Notes: a model not told the origin generated them from the letters alone. 64,000 bases of DNA from UBA11400 sp964550435 (GCA_964550435.1 CAZJZI010000008.1:6243-70242); one strand, 5' to 3'. Positions 1-8,904 are shown, numbered from the stretch's first letter. Program-made: numbers and translations.

Positions 1-316
1 ATCCGGAGACACGTGGTCCCACATGGACTACTTTATATGGGAAACTAGTGTTACTTGCATCTGTAAAGGCAGTAGTTCCAATCCAAAATGCTTTAGCTGC
101 CTGTGAGTCCTGGTGATCGTACAATGCTGGCCAGCGCAATCCATACTGCTGTTGTGCGACAAGAGCATGTTCGCGCTCGGTACCGTTTGGCATGTAGAAG
201 TTTTGAAGGGAACCAATTCCCAACCATCGGGCCTGTTGCGCAGTACCTTCGTGAGCACTCATCCCGAGGATGAACGCCGCAAACAGGACAATGTGTATGA
301 TTCTATTTTTAGACAT
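1..316 (-). CDS. Secreted protein of unknown function, N-terminal part (3' end outside window)
   Basis: Reading the minus strand from an ATG at 314-316 gives an open frame of 105 codons with no stop, running off the left edge. It starts with a short basic segment and a hydrophobic stretch ending in an ALA-like signal region (about residues 1-26, ...EGTAQ), so it is probably exported. The mature start (QARWLGIGSLQNFYMPNG) and the downstream YPYKVVHVGPR-like text are not a domain I can name. The ATG lies only 21 bases after the TonB receptor stop, on the same strand, so the two are almost certainly co-transcribed. A role linked to the receptor, such as a secreted or surface partner, is inference from position only. 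The size and any C-terminal sorting domain cannot be seen. Confidence 0.7.
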   Translation of the reverse strand, partial: MSKNRIIHIVLFAAFILGMSAHEGTAQQARWLGIGSLQNFYMPNGTEREHALVAQQQYGLRWPALYDHQDSQAAKAFWIGTTAFTDASNTSFPYKVVHVGPRVSG

Positions 317-337
317 CAGATTCTTGTTTTATATGTA

Positions 338-3300
338 TTAGAAGGTAATTCGCACACCAAAAATGACGTTACGCGGATTAAAGAAAGCGAACGATGACAA
401 GTTTGGCATATCGATGTACGCCTTATCATCGAGTACTTGCTGAACGAAGTCCTGATTAGCCGCTACCCAGCTTCCGTTGCGGAACTGGTAGTACGTTTGA
501 TCAGCTTCGTTAAAGTAAAGCGGGCGCTCGTGCGGGTTTTGTACATTCTGGATGTTAATGACTGCAACAATCGGTTGGAACGCGATGTTTTCTTTTCGGT
601 AGGTTCCTGGCTTGTCGTCACCAGGTACAGATAAATAGGATCCACGAAGTGGCTGAAGTTTATCTGCAGGTAAATGCAGAGATCTCATGTAGTCGTTGTA
701 ATCATCCCCATCAACAAATCCATTTTGGGTGAGATAACGTGTGTTAAACACGTTGCTCACGTCAATAAAGAAGTTTAGATCGGTTTCAAGTGCACGGAGT
801 GTACGTGTGAATCTTAAGTCCACATTATAATCATCAACCCACCGAAGGTTGTTACTGATACCCGGGATGGATCCACCGCCTGTCCAGGTAACCGCATAAC
901 CACGTACCCAGGAAGCAAGGATTGTAGCTCTCCAGTTCGCCAATGGACGGAATCCAAGGATTGCTGGACCGAAGTCATCGGGACTGAAGAAATCCAGGTT
1001 CAAACGGGAATAAGGCTGAGCAACTGGTTTTGACTGTGGGTTAGCAGAGTTTACTCTTTCGAACTCACGTTGGTCTTTAGAGTTTTGGTAGTAGGTAGCA
1101 TAGCCAAATCGACCGGTTGAACGCACCATGTAGGTAAAGTTCACGAATCCTGTCCAGAAAGACCCTTGTGCCTTACGTAAGGTCAACTCAAATCCCTTGG
1201 TGTCACGGTATGAGTCGGCCGTTGGTACTGAATACAATCTACCACCACCTGACGCAATCAAGTTTCTGCTAGACCCTGGAATATTTGTTTCATCTTTGTA
1301 GTACCCGGCTACACGAATCAGGTACCGTTCGGTGAAAGCTTGTTCGTAACCCAACTCATAGGATACTGTTTTAGGTAGGTCAAGACTTGGATCAGCGATT
1401 CGCGATATCGATTGGTCTTCAAGAAACTTTTCAACCAAATAAAGAGAAGTTGGAGTCGGCATGGAGCGGAAATGCCCATAGTTGAAATACAACTTACTCA
1501 TAATCGTGATCGGGAATGAAACCGCAAGTCGAGGACTTAAATCAAAGTTTGGTTTCGTGCGCTCGGTTTCGAATACTTCATCAAGATTTTCTACGGGTTG
1601 ACTGAATCGAGGATCAAATTCATCATATACAATCCAATCCGTATTAGCATCAGAGTAGTCTAAACGGAGTCCTACTTCAGCAACGATACCCTCGTACTCG
1701 AATTTGTTTTGAGCATACAAGGCACCACGACGTGGAGAGTTGTTCCATATTACCTGTGAACGTCCGCTAGGAAGATAAATATCTACTGAGGCATAATTTA
1801 CGTCACTGAAGGTCTGCACAAACTGTACACCAGTTTTTAGCTGGTTGTAGCGATTATACTGGTTTGTGTAGTCAAAGCGTGCGTTGATATATTCTACTTT
1901 CGAGCTATCACGCGAGTTTGACATCCCGACTCCCATACGCAGACCGGATCCGATTCCGGAGGAAGGAAGTTCATAGAATCCGAATGGCCCCTCATCCACT
2001 GCATATCCGTTCCCAAAAGTGCGGACTGGAGTCAGGTCCCGTGCTCTACCCGGGTTAGTATCGTATTCAGAACTGAAATAGTTAGCAAGTACCTCGAAAT
2101 ACGATTTATTATTGATGGTCTTAGTAAACTTACCTCCAAGCAAACGGTATTCAACTCGTGTTGGAGCCCAATAGTCTGAGGCAAAAATTCGGGAGTTTCC
2201 GAATGAATTTCTGTTTCTGACGTTATTGGCGATACCCGCAGCACTTACAAAGATTCCAGGTGCGCCAACGTTATTGCTATTGGTACCGTTTTCGGCTCCG
2301 ATCATCGCATCGATCGAGAGTTTCATACCACGACCAACGTCACTGGTTAGTTTAAGGTTGGAAGTATATGTTTCGTAACGATCTCGTGATAGTGGAATTA
2401 CGTACATGGTTTGTGAGCGTCTGTGAGATGCCCAGAAACGCATGTTACCCAATTTATCACTAACTACAGGAATTGGACCACCAAAACCAAAGTCCAATGT
2501 ATAATCAGGCTCTGTAATTGCCATATCTTTACGGTGTTGCCATAAAAATACTTGCTGAGCAGCGGCCGGGGTTAAATGTCGTGTTGGATCCGGATCATCT
2601 AAGGTTCCTTCGGCAACAGATATCCATCCCTCAAACTGTGGATACTGACGGCGAGTCCATGGATCCCATGCATTAGTACCTGTCCAGGCTACTTCTGGAT
2701 CCAGAAATGGTCTGATCCAATACGAATTAGGATCATTCACCAATGGTCCGAAGTGTTTCTTTCTTGGAGGCTCATGCTGATAATAGATATCGAAATTATA
2801 TCGGTCACGGCTTCCTTCTTTAGTCACCACGTTGACAATACCAGACTGGACATCGCCATACTCGGCGCTGAATCCACCTGATTGTACCTGGATTTCAGAA
2901 ATGGAAGTAATTGATACAGCGGTAAATGGTGAGTTGTTACGCTCATCCTTTAATGAAATACCGTTCAGGTTGAATGATACCTCACTTGATGCACCCCCAC
3001 GAACGCTAAGTCCCTGAAATCCTGCTTGAAGACCAACTATACCGGCAACTGAGGTAACAGGAAGGTTTTTGACTTCTTCAGCGTCGATGTTTACCCGGCT
3101 GGCGCCTACATCTCGTTGTACAATCGGACGATCAGCCACAACAACGACTTCTTCGCCTGAGAATACTTCTTCAGACATTCGAAAATTCAATGTTGTTGTT
3201 TGGTTGATGTTGATTCGAACATCCTCAACAACGACTGTAGAGAATCCGATCATAGATGCCTTGATGGTGTAGGTACCTGGGCGAACGTTGATCACTGAAA

Positions 3301-3520
3301 AATAACCATCGGCATTCGTTGCTGCACCGATAATCAATTCTTCAATAATGACGTTTACTCCGATAAGTGGCTCACCGGTTTCGGCGTCGGTTACTGTACC
3401 CTCCAAACGACCTGACTGTGCCAGTACACTCGCTGAAGAAACCAGCAGGAATACGGCCATTAGTGCAAATCGTTTGAGCACCGATGCAATCGTTTCAGAT
3501 TGTATATGTACTTGATGCAT
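338..3520 (-). CDS. TonB-dependent outer-membrane receptor with CarboxypepD-regulatory-like N-terminus
   Basis: A 1060-residue outer-membrane receptor. Residues 1-35 form a signal peptide ending ASVLAQ. Residues about 38-115 are a CarboxypepD_reg-like beta-sandwich (LEGTVTDAETGEPLIGVNV). Residues about 130-235 are the plug domain (NLPVTSVAGIVGLQAG, LSVRGGASSEVSFNLNG, SGGFSAEYGDVQSGIVNVVT). The rest is a long beta-barrel ending in F, as usual for outer-membrane barrels. Families of this type take up large or scarce ligands using TonB energy; the ligand cannot be told here and no SusD partner is visible. The gene is followed after 21 bases by a secreted protein and preceded by a 365-base spacer with two hairpins and a candidate promoter. 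An internal start at Met21 would still leave a signal sequence. Confidence 0.93.
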   Translation of the reverse strand: MHQVHIQSETIASVLKRFALMAVFLLVSSASVLAQSGRLEGTVTDAETGEPLIGVNVIIEELIIGAATNADGYFSVINVRPGTYTIKASMIGFSTVVVEDVRININQTTTLNFRMSEEVFSGEEVVVVADRPIVQRDVGASRVNIDAEEVKNLPVTSVAGIVGLQAGFQGLSVRGGASSEVSFNLNGISLKDERNNSPFTAVSITSISEIQVQSGGFSAEYGDVQSGIVNVVTKEGSRDRYNFDIYYQHEPPRKKHFGPLVNDPNSYWIRPFLDPEVAWTGTNAWDPWTRRQYPQFEGWISVAEGTLDDPDPTRHLTPAAAQQVFLWQHRKDMAITEPDYTLDFGFGGPIPVVSDKLGNMRFWASHRRSQTMYVIPLSRDRYETYTSNLKLTSDVGRGMKLSIDAMIGAENGTNSNNVGAPGIFVSAAGIANNVRNRNSFGNSRIFASDYWAPTRVEYRLLGGKFTKTINNKSYFEVLANYFSSEYDTNPGRARDLTPVRTFGNGYAVDEGPFGFYELPSSGIGSGLRMGVGMSNSRDSSKVEYINARFDYTNQYNRYNQLKTGVQFVQTFSDVNYASVDIYLPSGRSQVIWNNSPRRGALYAQNKFEYEGIVAEVGLRLDYSDANTDWIVYDEFDPRFSQPVENLDEVFETERTKPNFDLSPRLAVSFPITIMSKLYFNYGHFRSMPTPTSLYLVEKFLEDQSISRIADPSLDLPKTVSYELGYEQAFTERYLIRVAGYYKDETNIPGSSRNLIASGGGRLYSVPTADSYRDTKGFELTLRKAQGSFWTGFVNFTYMVRSTGRFGYATYYQNSKDQREFERVNSANPQSKPVAQPYSRLNLDFFSPDDFGPAILGFRPLANWRATILASWVRGYAVTWTGGGSIPGISNNLRWVDDYNVDLRFTRTLRALETDLNFFIDVSNVFNTRYLTQNGFVDGDDYNDYMRSLHLPADKLQPLRGSYLSVPGDDKPGTYRKENIAFQPIVAVINIQNVQNPHERPLYFNEADQTYYQFRNGSWVAANQDFVQQVLDDKAYIDMPNLSSFAFFNPRNVIFGVRITF

Positions 3521-3723
3521 GTTAATTGGACTTAGGATTATTCAGATAAGAAAATTCTGTTGACGTATGAATGCCAAAAGCTGGTTGAGGTTCTGAAAGC
3601 TGGATTGCTATTCTCATATTCATACATTCTGTTTACGGTTACCCCCAGAGAAAAGCGCTTCCTCTGAAATCACACTCATATTGGTTCTATCACATAGCTT
3701 CAAGCTATAAAAATTGAGGTGAT

Positions 3724-3764
3724 TTGTCAAAGGTATCTACGCATTTTTACGTAGTTTTTGACAA
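3724..3764. repeat. Imperfect inverted repeat upstream of TonB receptor
   Basis: The arms TTGTCAAAGGTATCTACG and CGTAGTTTTTGACAA pair with a three-base bulge across a short A/T loop. On the minus strand the right-hand part contains TACCTTTG (3728-3735), matching the Bacteroidetes -7 element TAnnTTTG, so the palindrome overlaps a possible promoter. The nearest upstream TTG lies 26 bases away, longer than the usual 19-21, which weakens the promoter reading. It may be an operator or simply a hairpin in the leader. Confidence 0.4.
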
Positions 3765-3819
3765 TTACTATCAACTCTCGATAATTATCACCGCCTATCT
3801 TTTTGTTATACAATAAGTT

Positions 3820-3872
3820 AATCCTCATTCATATTCAATATAAAATGTTGAATATCAATCTAAATGAGGATT
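3820..3872 (-). terminator. Two-tier hairpin after the amidase gene
   Basis: The outer arms AATCCTCATT (3820-3829) and AATGAGGATT (3863-3872) are perfectly complementary. Inside them, ATATTCAA (3831-3838) and TTGAATAT (3848-3855) pair perfectly around a nine-base loop. It sits 14 bases past the amidase stop codon, in the position of a terminator or 3'-end stabiliser. The U-run follows on the plus strand rather than the minus strand, so classical intrinsic termination of the amidase transcript is not certain. Confidence 0.45.
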
Positions 3873-3885
3873 TTCATATTCAATT

Positions 3886-5703
3886 TTAACGAAGTAACAA
3901 CATTTTTCGGGTCTTCACCACTATACCATCGACTTCCAGGGCATAAACAAGTACCCCACTTGCAACACTGCTGGCTTCAAAAGAAACACTGTGTCTCCCT
4001 GCCGAGTAGGAACGGTCGGCCGGTACAGCAATCATTTGTCCCTGAGAATTGTACACCAATACACGTACGTTTGACGCTTGTGGAAGCTCAAAACTTATAC
4101 TGGTACTCGGATTGAATGGATTCGGGTAGTTCTGTTCAAGTACGAATCCATTTGGAGATTCTTCGTCATCGATTGAAGTCGGTGATGCCGTGGTGAACGT
4201 GTAGGTTTGAGACACCGTGAAAGTATCCGAATTGACCGCAACAATACGATAGTGATATAATGTTGCAGGCATCAGATTCTCTAACTCAAAGCGTATTGTT
4301 TCTATAGCATCTGACGCTTCAACTTCGATTTCATCAGTAGACATTGAAAGGTTATCTACTTCTGATCCGTATTCCATGAACAATTCTATGTCAGATTCAA
4401 AATTTCTTACTCCGACTTCAGCATTGAATCGTGTCGTAACTGCAGTAGTATCCTCTGCAGTTAAGATGGCAACCTCGGGTGGATTCAGAAACGCGTGGGT
4501 TCTGTTTCTAAGCGTTGGGAGATAATTGTACAGTCTCTGTCCCGGACACTCGGTCGCAGATCCATCTCTATGCCCGGAAATTGTATAGTAGTTTCGACTG
4601 GTAAATGGATGAATATTCCGTACTCGCACATCAATTCCCTTGTCATACGCCTTCCATGCCAGCACACGCATCAAAGAGTTGATTGCATTTTGAGTTGGCA
4701 TCACAGTGGTATAATGTCCAATGACACAGACACCCATTGAATTCGTGTTCGAACCACCTACGTGGGCACCAATGACATCCACGAATCCGTTAAAGTTATG
4801 TGCACGACCCTGATATACAACGCCATTTCCATCTACAAGCCAATTATATCCAATGTCTGACCATCCGTTGGTCTGGGTGTGCAAAATGTAATACGAGCGA
4901 ACTACAGCAGCAAAATCTGATGAGTTGGTATGTCCTGCCGAATGGTGGACAAACATGTGCGTTACATTAGTTTGAGACCTGCTTGCAGTGTTTGTAAGTC
5001 CTAATGTGGCTCCCCAGCTTGAACGGTCTACATACACGGGAATTGGGTAGGAAGATATTTCACCCATAGGCCCACCTGATGTTGATTTCTCAAGGGATCG
5101 GACATCAGGAATACGGTTTTTAGCTTCGGTAAATGGAATTACAGTCGATTTGTGCGTCTCCAGATCTGACTGTGGAGTTACGCCAGGATTAATGAAGTGA
5201 AATGAAATCTCGTCCAGGGTTGGTTGGAGCTGCCTCATTTCAGCGTGTAACGTTGCGCGATATTGTATGTATTGCGTGCCAACCGGGAAAAATACAAGTA
5301 CACTTGCAATACGGCCGTCTTCGAATTCAACATGATGGTCCACATCAGCGACCATCCAGTCGCTCCATTCGCGAGTATTTTTGCTACCTCTGACTTCGAT
5401 TACTATCTGATGATCGTTGGCAACTTCACCCTTCCAGTTTAAAGCCACGGCAACGAAAGGATGTTCTTTGGTCAGTGGAACCAGCTCCTCAGGACCTGTA
5501 TATCTGATTATTTTATCTGCAACAAGCTCAGTTCCATATCCAGGTCTGGCTTTCCCAGGTGACATTCCCAACTCAGGACTTCTGTTGACTACAATTCGTT
5601 CGGTCCCGGAATCTGAAGCATTTGGATTATTGTCTTGCGCATTCAAAGTTGAACTTGTGACCAAAACAGCCAGCAAGAGTATCAACATTTTTTTTAAGTA
5701 CAT
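3886..5703 (-). CDS. Secreted N-acetylmuramoyl-L-alanine amidase (PGRP/Amidase_2) with T9SS C-terminal sorting domain
   Basis: A 605-residue exported protein. Residues 1-22 are a signal peptide (ending TLNAQ). The central part, about residues 225-400, is a peptidoglycan-recognition/amidase_2 domain. It shows HHSAGH and SGHRDGSATECPG, which supply the His, His and Cys zinc ligands of amidases that cut the MurNAc-L-Ala bond. Residues about 405-505 look like a fibronectin/Ig-type linker. The C-terminus has the type-A T9SS signature YPNPFNPSTSISFELP followed by LEVDG...KTRKMLLLR. It is therefore predicted to be exported by Sec, then moved across the outer membrane by T9SS and released or surface-bound. 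Whether it remodels own wall or attacks other cells is not decided by sequence. It lies downstream of a lipoprotein gene on the same strand. Confidence 0.9.
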   Translation of the reverse strand: MYLKKMLILLLAVLVTSSTLNAQDNNPNASDSGTERIVVNRSPELGMSPGKARPGYGTELVADKIIRYTGPEELVPLTKEHPFVAVALNWKGEVANDHQIVIEVRGSKNTREWSDWMVADVDHHVEFEDGRIASVLVFFPVGTQYIQYRATLHAEMRQLQPTLDEISFHFINPGVTPQSDLETHKSTVIPFTEAKNRIPDVRSLEKSTSGGPMGEISSYPIPVYVDRSSWGATLGLTNTASRSQTNVTHMFVHHSAGHTNSSDFAAVVRSYYILHTQTNGWSDIGYNWLVDGNGVVYQGRAHNFNGFVDVIGAHVGGSNTNSMGVCVIGHYTTVMPTQNAINSLMRVLAWKAYDKGIDVRVRNIHPFTSRNYYTISGHRDGSATECPGQRLYNYLPTLRNRTHAFLNPPEVAILTAEDTTAVTTRFNAEVGVRNFESDIELFMEYGSEVDNLSMSTDEIEVEASDAIETIRFELENLMPATLYHYRIVAVNSDTFTVSQTYTFTTASPTSIDDEESPNGFVLEQNYPNPFNPSTSISFELPQASNVRVLVYNSQGQMIAVPADRSYSAGRHSVSFEASSVASGVLVYALEVDGIVVKTRKMLLLR

Positions 5704-5741
5704 ATCTATTGTTTTCTATCCGTTTACATTTAAATACAGCA

Positions 5742-6278
5742 TTATTGGAAGTAATCCAGAATGCCGGATTGTATTATCCCATTGAATTCATCCATTTTAA
5801 ATTCAATGACCATTTCGTTTTCGAAAAATATATAGAGCCCGGTTGAGTCATCTTGATAGGGCATATAAATACGAATTTCTTTGCGGATTGGGGCGCCTTT
5901 GATGCTTTGCTTGACTACGATCGGAGCGTCTCCCAGTGCTTCATCGATTTCATTCATTGTTCTGCCATTCAAATCCAGAAATCCGTCTGTGTTTAAAAAT
6001 GTGTGATAAGGGGCAACATCCAAACGATAAAGGTTTACTTCCGAAGTTTCAGCATCTGGTGACTCTATTGGATTCAGACGATCCTGTATTGCGGCTATTT
6101 TGTCGGCTGTGTCCGTGGAATTGTAAGTACTGTCTGAAATAGCCTGAGTGTTTGTGTCACGCTGTACGAACTCTTCTGAAGTCGAATCAGACTGATTCCG
6201 ATTTTGGTCAATCGTACAACCAAGCAGTGAGAAAACAAAACCTAACCAAAACAAATATCTGTGTGGTACAAAAATCAT
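5742..6278 (-). CDS. Lipoprotein of unknown function
   Basis: A 178-residue protein with a lipoprotein signal: a hydrophobic run ending LLGC, with Cys at about residue 21. A Ser/Thr/Asp-rich, probably disordered linker follows (about residues 25-75). The C-terminal domain, about residues 85-178, has alternating hydrophobic strands (EIRIYMPYQDDSTGLYIFF, NEMVIEFKMDEF) and an IDEALGDAP segment. It recalls small SmpA/BamE-like lipoprotein folds, but the match is too weak to name. It probably faces the periplasm. The amidase follows on the same strand after 38 bases, so co-transcription is plausible. No catalytic motif is seen. Confidence 0.75.
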   Translation of the reverse strand: MIFVPHRYLFWLGFVFSLLGCTIDQNRNQSDSTSEEFVQRDTNTQAISDSTYNSTDTADKIAAIQDRLNPIESPDAETSEVNLYRLDVAPYHTFLNTDGFLDLNGRTMNEIDEALGDAPIVVKQSIKGAPIRKEIRIYMPYQDDSTGLYIFFENEMVIEFKMDEFNGIIQSGILDYFQ

Positions 6279-6411
6279 GAAATAATGATGATAAACGTGG
6301 TAACTTTAGGACTAAATTAAGACGATAAATGATTATTCAAAAAGAATTGGATTATTTTTTACCATTCATTTATCTAAGATTTGAACACTACAATTGGGTT
6401 TAGATTTCCGC

Positions 6412-6801
6412 ATGCGAAACATTCTGTTTTTATTGACTGCCTGCGTTATCCTTTCAGGTTCTCTGTTGGTTCTGGGCCCGGTCAATTCTGTAAAAGTGTT
6501 CACTTCAGAACAGGCATTTGAAGATTTTCTACTCATACAGGTGTATAACTTCGGTTATCCTCATGAACGGGTAAGAACCCGGGAAATCCAGGTAAATGAG
6601 GGGTTTTCACGCCAAATCATAACAATTGATATAGCGAGAGACTTCCCGAGAACACGGTTCCATAAAAATCTGGCCGACTCTTTACGCCCTTACGGAGTGA
6701 CTACCTATGGTGTAGTGCAAATGACAGAACCGATAACTGAAATTCACCTCAGTTTGGATAATACCGTTCTCAAAACTATCAGACTTGTTAGAAATAACTG
6801 A
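6412..6801 (+). CDS. Small membrane-anchored or exported protein, unknown
   Basis: A 129-residue product starting at the ATG at 6412; a TTG 18 bases upstream is in frame but less likely. Residues 1-22 are hydrophobic (MRNILFLLTACVILSGSLLVLG) and act as a signal or anchor. The remainder is a mixed alpha/beta stretch with no motif I recognise. Neighbours are a divergent lipoprotein gene and convergent surE, so it seems to be a single-gene unit. TAAGATTTG at 6375-6383 resembles a -7 box but has one base too many in its spacer. The stop codon overlaps a tiny inverted repeat (CTGAA/TTCAG, 6798-6811) shared with the surE stop. Confidence 0.6.
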   Translation: MRNILFLLTACVILSGSLLVLGPVNSVKVFTSEQAFEDFLLIQVYNFGYPHERVRTREIQVNEGFSRQIITIDIARDFPRTRFHKNLADSLRPYGVTTYGVVQMTEPITEIHLSLDNTVLKTIRLVRNN

Positions 6802-6807
6802 ATCATT

Positions 6808-7572
6808 TCAGATATCCATCATTTTGAATGTCTTGAAAATCTCGTGAGCGGTGAGGTCGTACTGAATAGGTGTTACTGATGCGAATCCATCTTGCAGAAC
6901 TTTAACGTCGAGATCTTCGGCGTTATCCAGAAGTTCGAATTTACCTGTCATCCAATAGTAAGGCCTGTTAAAAGGATCTACCCTACCGTCGTATTCTTCA
7001 ATGTAACGGCTTTCTGCCTGACGAGTCCACTTTAGACCCTTAAGGGGTCCGGCAGGCGCATTAATGTTGAGTGTTATTCCCTTGGGAAGCCCGTTTTTAA
7101 AAACAAATTCAATCATTCTGGCAGCTGCTTCCTGGCAACCGGTCAGATCCGCATCTTCTTTGAATTCACCGCAACTAACAGCGATTGCCGGATATCCAAG
7201 AATGGTAGCTTCAGTGGCTGCACTAACCGTACCCGAATAAATGATATTTATACCTGCATTTGAGCCATGGTTTATCCCGCTCAGAACTAAATCAGGTTTT
7301 CGATCCATGAGTTTATCGTGCGCCAGTTTAACACAATCGGCCGGAGTCCCGTTAATTGCGATTGCATCCATCCCGTTCTGCATTTTGACTCTTGTTGCCC
7401 TTAGCGGAGTATTTATTGTAATAGCATGACCTACCGCACTTTGTTGACGATCCGGAGCAATAATCTGCACGTCTGCATACGTAGCAGCGACTTCAGCGAG
7501 AGCTCGTATTCCAGGTGAATAATATCCATCGTCGTTACAAATGAGAATCAGGCGGCGTTCAGTTACTGACAT
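6808..7572 (-). CDS. surE: 5'/3'-nucleotidase SurE
   Basis: A 254-residue cytoplasmic phosphatase of the SurE family, which removes phosphate from nucleoside 5'- or 3'-monophosphates using a divalent metal. The diagnostic metal-binding NDDG is at residues 13-16, and SGINHGSNAG follows near residue 100 (Asn ligand). The NGTPADCVKLA and AVGHAITINTPLR segments are also typical. Length matches the family. It is 30 bases downstream of panB on the same strand and convergent with the small plus-strand gene. Start is the ATG at 7570-7572. Confidence 0.96.
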   Translation of the reverse strand: MSVTERRLILICNDDGYYSPGIRALAEVAATYADVQIIAPDRQQSAVGHAITINTPLRATRVKMQNGMDAIAINGTPADCVKLAHDKLMDRKPDLVLSGINHGSNAGINIIYSGTVSAATEATILGYPAIAVSCGEFKEDADLTGCQEAAARMIEFVFKNGLPKGITLNINAPAGPLKGLKWTRQAESRYIEEYDGRVDPFNRPYYWMTGKFELLDNAEDLDVKVLQDGFASVTPIQYDLTAHEIFKTFKMMDI

Positions 7573-7602
7573 TCGTTAAATAGTATTCGTGTAGATTCAG
7601 AA

Positions 7603-8430
7603 TTAATTGTATTGCTCGTCACTGGAAGGAAAACTTTCAGATTTCACATCATCGACATAGCTTTTAACAGCTGCGGACATATCCTCATACAGGTTCATAT
7701 AGCGTCGAATGAACCGAGGTTTAAAATCTTTGGTGAGTCCCAGCATATCATGTACCACAAGTACCTGACCATCGCAGGCTGAACCTGCACCTATACCAAT
7801 GGTTGGGATATTCAGTGATTCTGTCACTTTTTGAGCTAATGAGGCAGGAATTTTTTCGAGAACTAGTGCAAAACAACCTGCCTCCTGGAGTTTGAGTGCA
7901 TCTTCGATGAGTTGATTCGCTTCAGTTTCTTCTTTTGCCCTGACTTTGTACGTTCCAAACTTGTAAATCGACTGCGGTGTTAGCCCCAGGTGACCCATAA
8001 CTGGTATCCCAGCATCAACAATTCTTTTTACGGTATCAACGATATAGGTTCCACCTTCGAGTTTAATGGCATGGGCTCCAGCCTCTTTCATCATGCGACC
8101 GGCGCTGATCAAAGCTTCTTTTATGGTGACCTGATAACTCATAAACGGCAAATCTGCGACCACAAGTGCACGGTCCACACCTCTGACCACACAGCTGGTG
8201 TGATAGATCATTTGTTCCAACGTAATTGGAAGTGTAGTTTCGTGACCAGCCATTACGTTACTTGCCGAGTCGCCTACCAGAATCACATCAATTCCGCCGT
8301 TATCAACAATTTTGGCCATGGTGTAATCATAGGCGGTGATCATACTGATCTTTTCGCCACGTGATTTCATATCTACGACCGTTCGGGTAGTCACTTTGTC
8401 TGGTCTGCCGTCTTGTTTTGCAGTACTCAT
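7603..8430 (-). CDS. panB: 3-methyl-2-oxobutanoate hydroxymethyltransferase PanB
   Basis: A 275-residue enzyme that adds a hydroxymethyl group from 5,10-methylene-THF to 2-oxoisovalerate, giving ketopantoate for pantothenate and CoA. Family landmarks: ITAYDYTMAKIVDNGGID and VGDSASNVMAGHETT (metal-binding Asp), MSYQ, KLEGG, VMGHLGLTPQS and the catalytic-Glu segment LVLEKIPASLA. The start codon overlaps the fabZ stop by four bases (ATGA arrangement), so the two are translationally coupled. No panC or panD is in the window. Confidence 0.97.
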   Translation of the reverse strand: MSTAKQDGRPDKVTTRTVVDMKSRGEKISMITAYDYTMAKIVDNGGIDVILVGDSASNVMAGHETTLPITLEQMIYHTSCVVRGVDRALVVADLPFMSYQVTIKEALISAGRMMKEAGAHAIKLEGGTYIVDTVKRIVDAGIPVMGHLGLTPQSIYKFGTYKVRAKEETEANQLIEDALKLQEAGCFALVLEKIPASLAQKVTESLNIPTIGIGAGSACDGQVLVVHDMLGLTKDFKPRFIRRYMNLYEDMSAAVKSYVDDVKSESFPSSDEQYN

Positions 8431-8864
8431 TTTTTATTTGGAATCAGTGCAGCGGTTGCATCTAGTTCGCATGTTACTTGTCCGTCTACAGAGGCTTTAG
8501 AGTGCATTGTTATGAACATTCGTTTTAAGCCTGTGATTTCGACTTCAAGTTTAAGTTGGTCTCCTGGAACGACGGGTCTGCGAAATTTACAGTTGTTGAT
8601 TGCAGAGAAGACTATAGTATGTTCATCTGCATTCAGATTATTCGTTTTTAGAAAATGAATACAACCAGCCTGGGCCAGTGCCTCCACTTGCAGAACTCCC
8701 GGCATAATGGCGCTGGCTGGGAAATGTCCATTAAAAAACTCTTCGTTAGCTGTGACATTTTTTATAGCTACAATCGAAGTGGGAGTCATTTCAAGCACTC
8801 GGTCAACGAGCAAAAATGGATATCTGTGAGGAATAATCGCTTTAATTTCTTCTATGTTCATCAT
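8427..8864 (-). CDS. fabZ: 3-hydroxyacyl-[ACP] dehydratase FabZ
   Basis: A 145-residue hot-dog-fold dehydratase that removes water from 3-hydroxyacyl-ACP in fatty acid elongation. It shows PHRYPFLLVDRV at residues 12-23, the catalytic His47 in NGHFPASAIMPG, and Glu61 in QVEALAQAG. In many Bacteroidetes FabZ is fused behind LpxC; here it stands alone. It is coupled to panB by a four-base overlap. The reason for pairing fabZ with panB is not known, though both feed acyl-carrier/CoA metabolism. Confidence 0.95.
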   Translation of the reverse strand: MMNIEEIKAIIPHRYPFLLVDRVLEMTPTSIVAIKNVTANEEFFNGHFPASAIMPGVLQVEALAQAGCIHFLKTNNLNADEHTIVFSAINNCKFRRPVVPGDQLKLEVEITGLKRMFITMHSKASVDGQVTCELDATAALIPNKK

Positions 8865-8904
8865 CTGAAAGTAGGATTTTAGTTATAAGTGCTTAACGGT
8901 AACG

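Larger units (their letters stand above)
3521..3885. other. 365-base AT-rich spacer with two hairpins
   Basis: No coding potential was seen on either strand. The spacer separates the amidase stop from the TonB receptor start, both on the minus strand. It holds a two-tier hairpin near the amidase end (3820-3872), a second inverted repeat (3724-3764), and a minus-strand TAnnTTTG match at 3728-3735 that could start the receptor transcript about 200 bases upstream of its ATG. A long leader on the receptor mRNA is therefore possible, but nothing in it resembles a riboswitch class I know. Confidence 0.5.

Noticed and set aside
113..397. Plus-strand open frame of 94 codons at the left edge
   Set aside because: It lies antisense to the signal-peptide protein and TonB receptor end, crosses both, and has no start context or recognisable sequence.
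5417..5785. Plus-strand open frame of 122 codons over the amidase start
   Set aside because: Antisense to the amidase N-terminus and its leader; the minus-strand gene has clear domains.
7990..8364. Plus-strand open frame of 124 codons inside panB
   Set aside because: Shadow of a well-supported panB gene; His-rich text is the complement of Val/Met codons.
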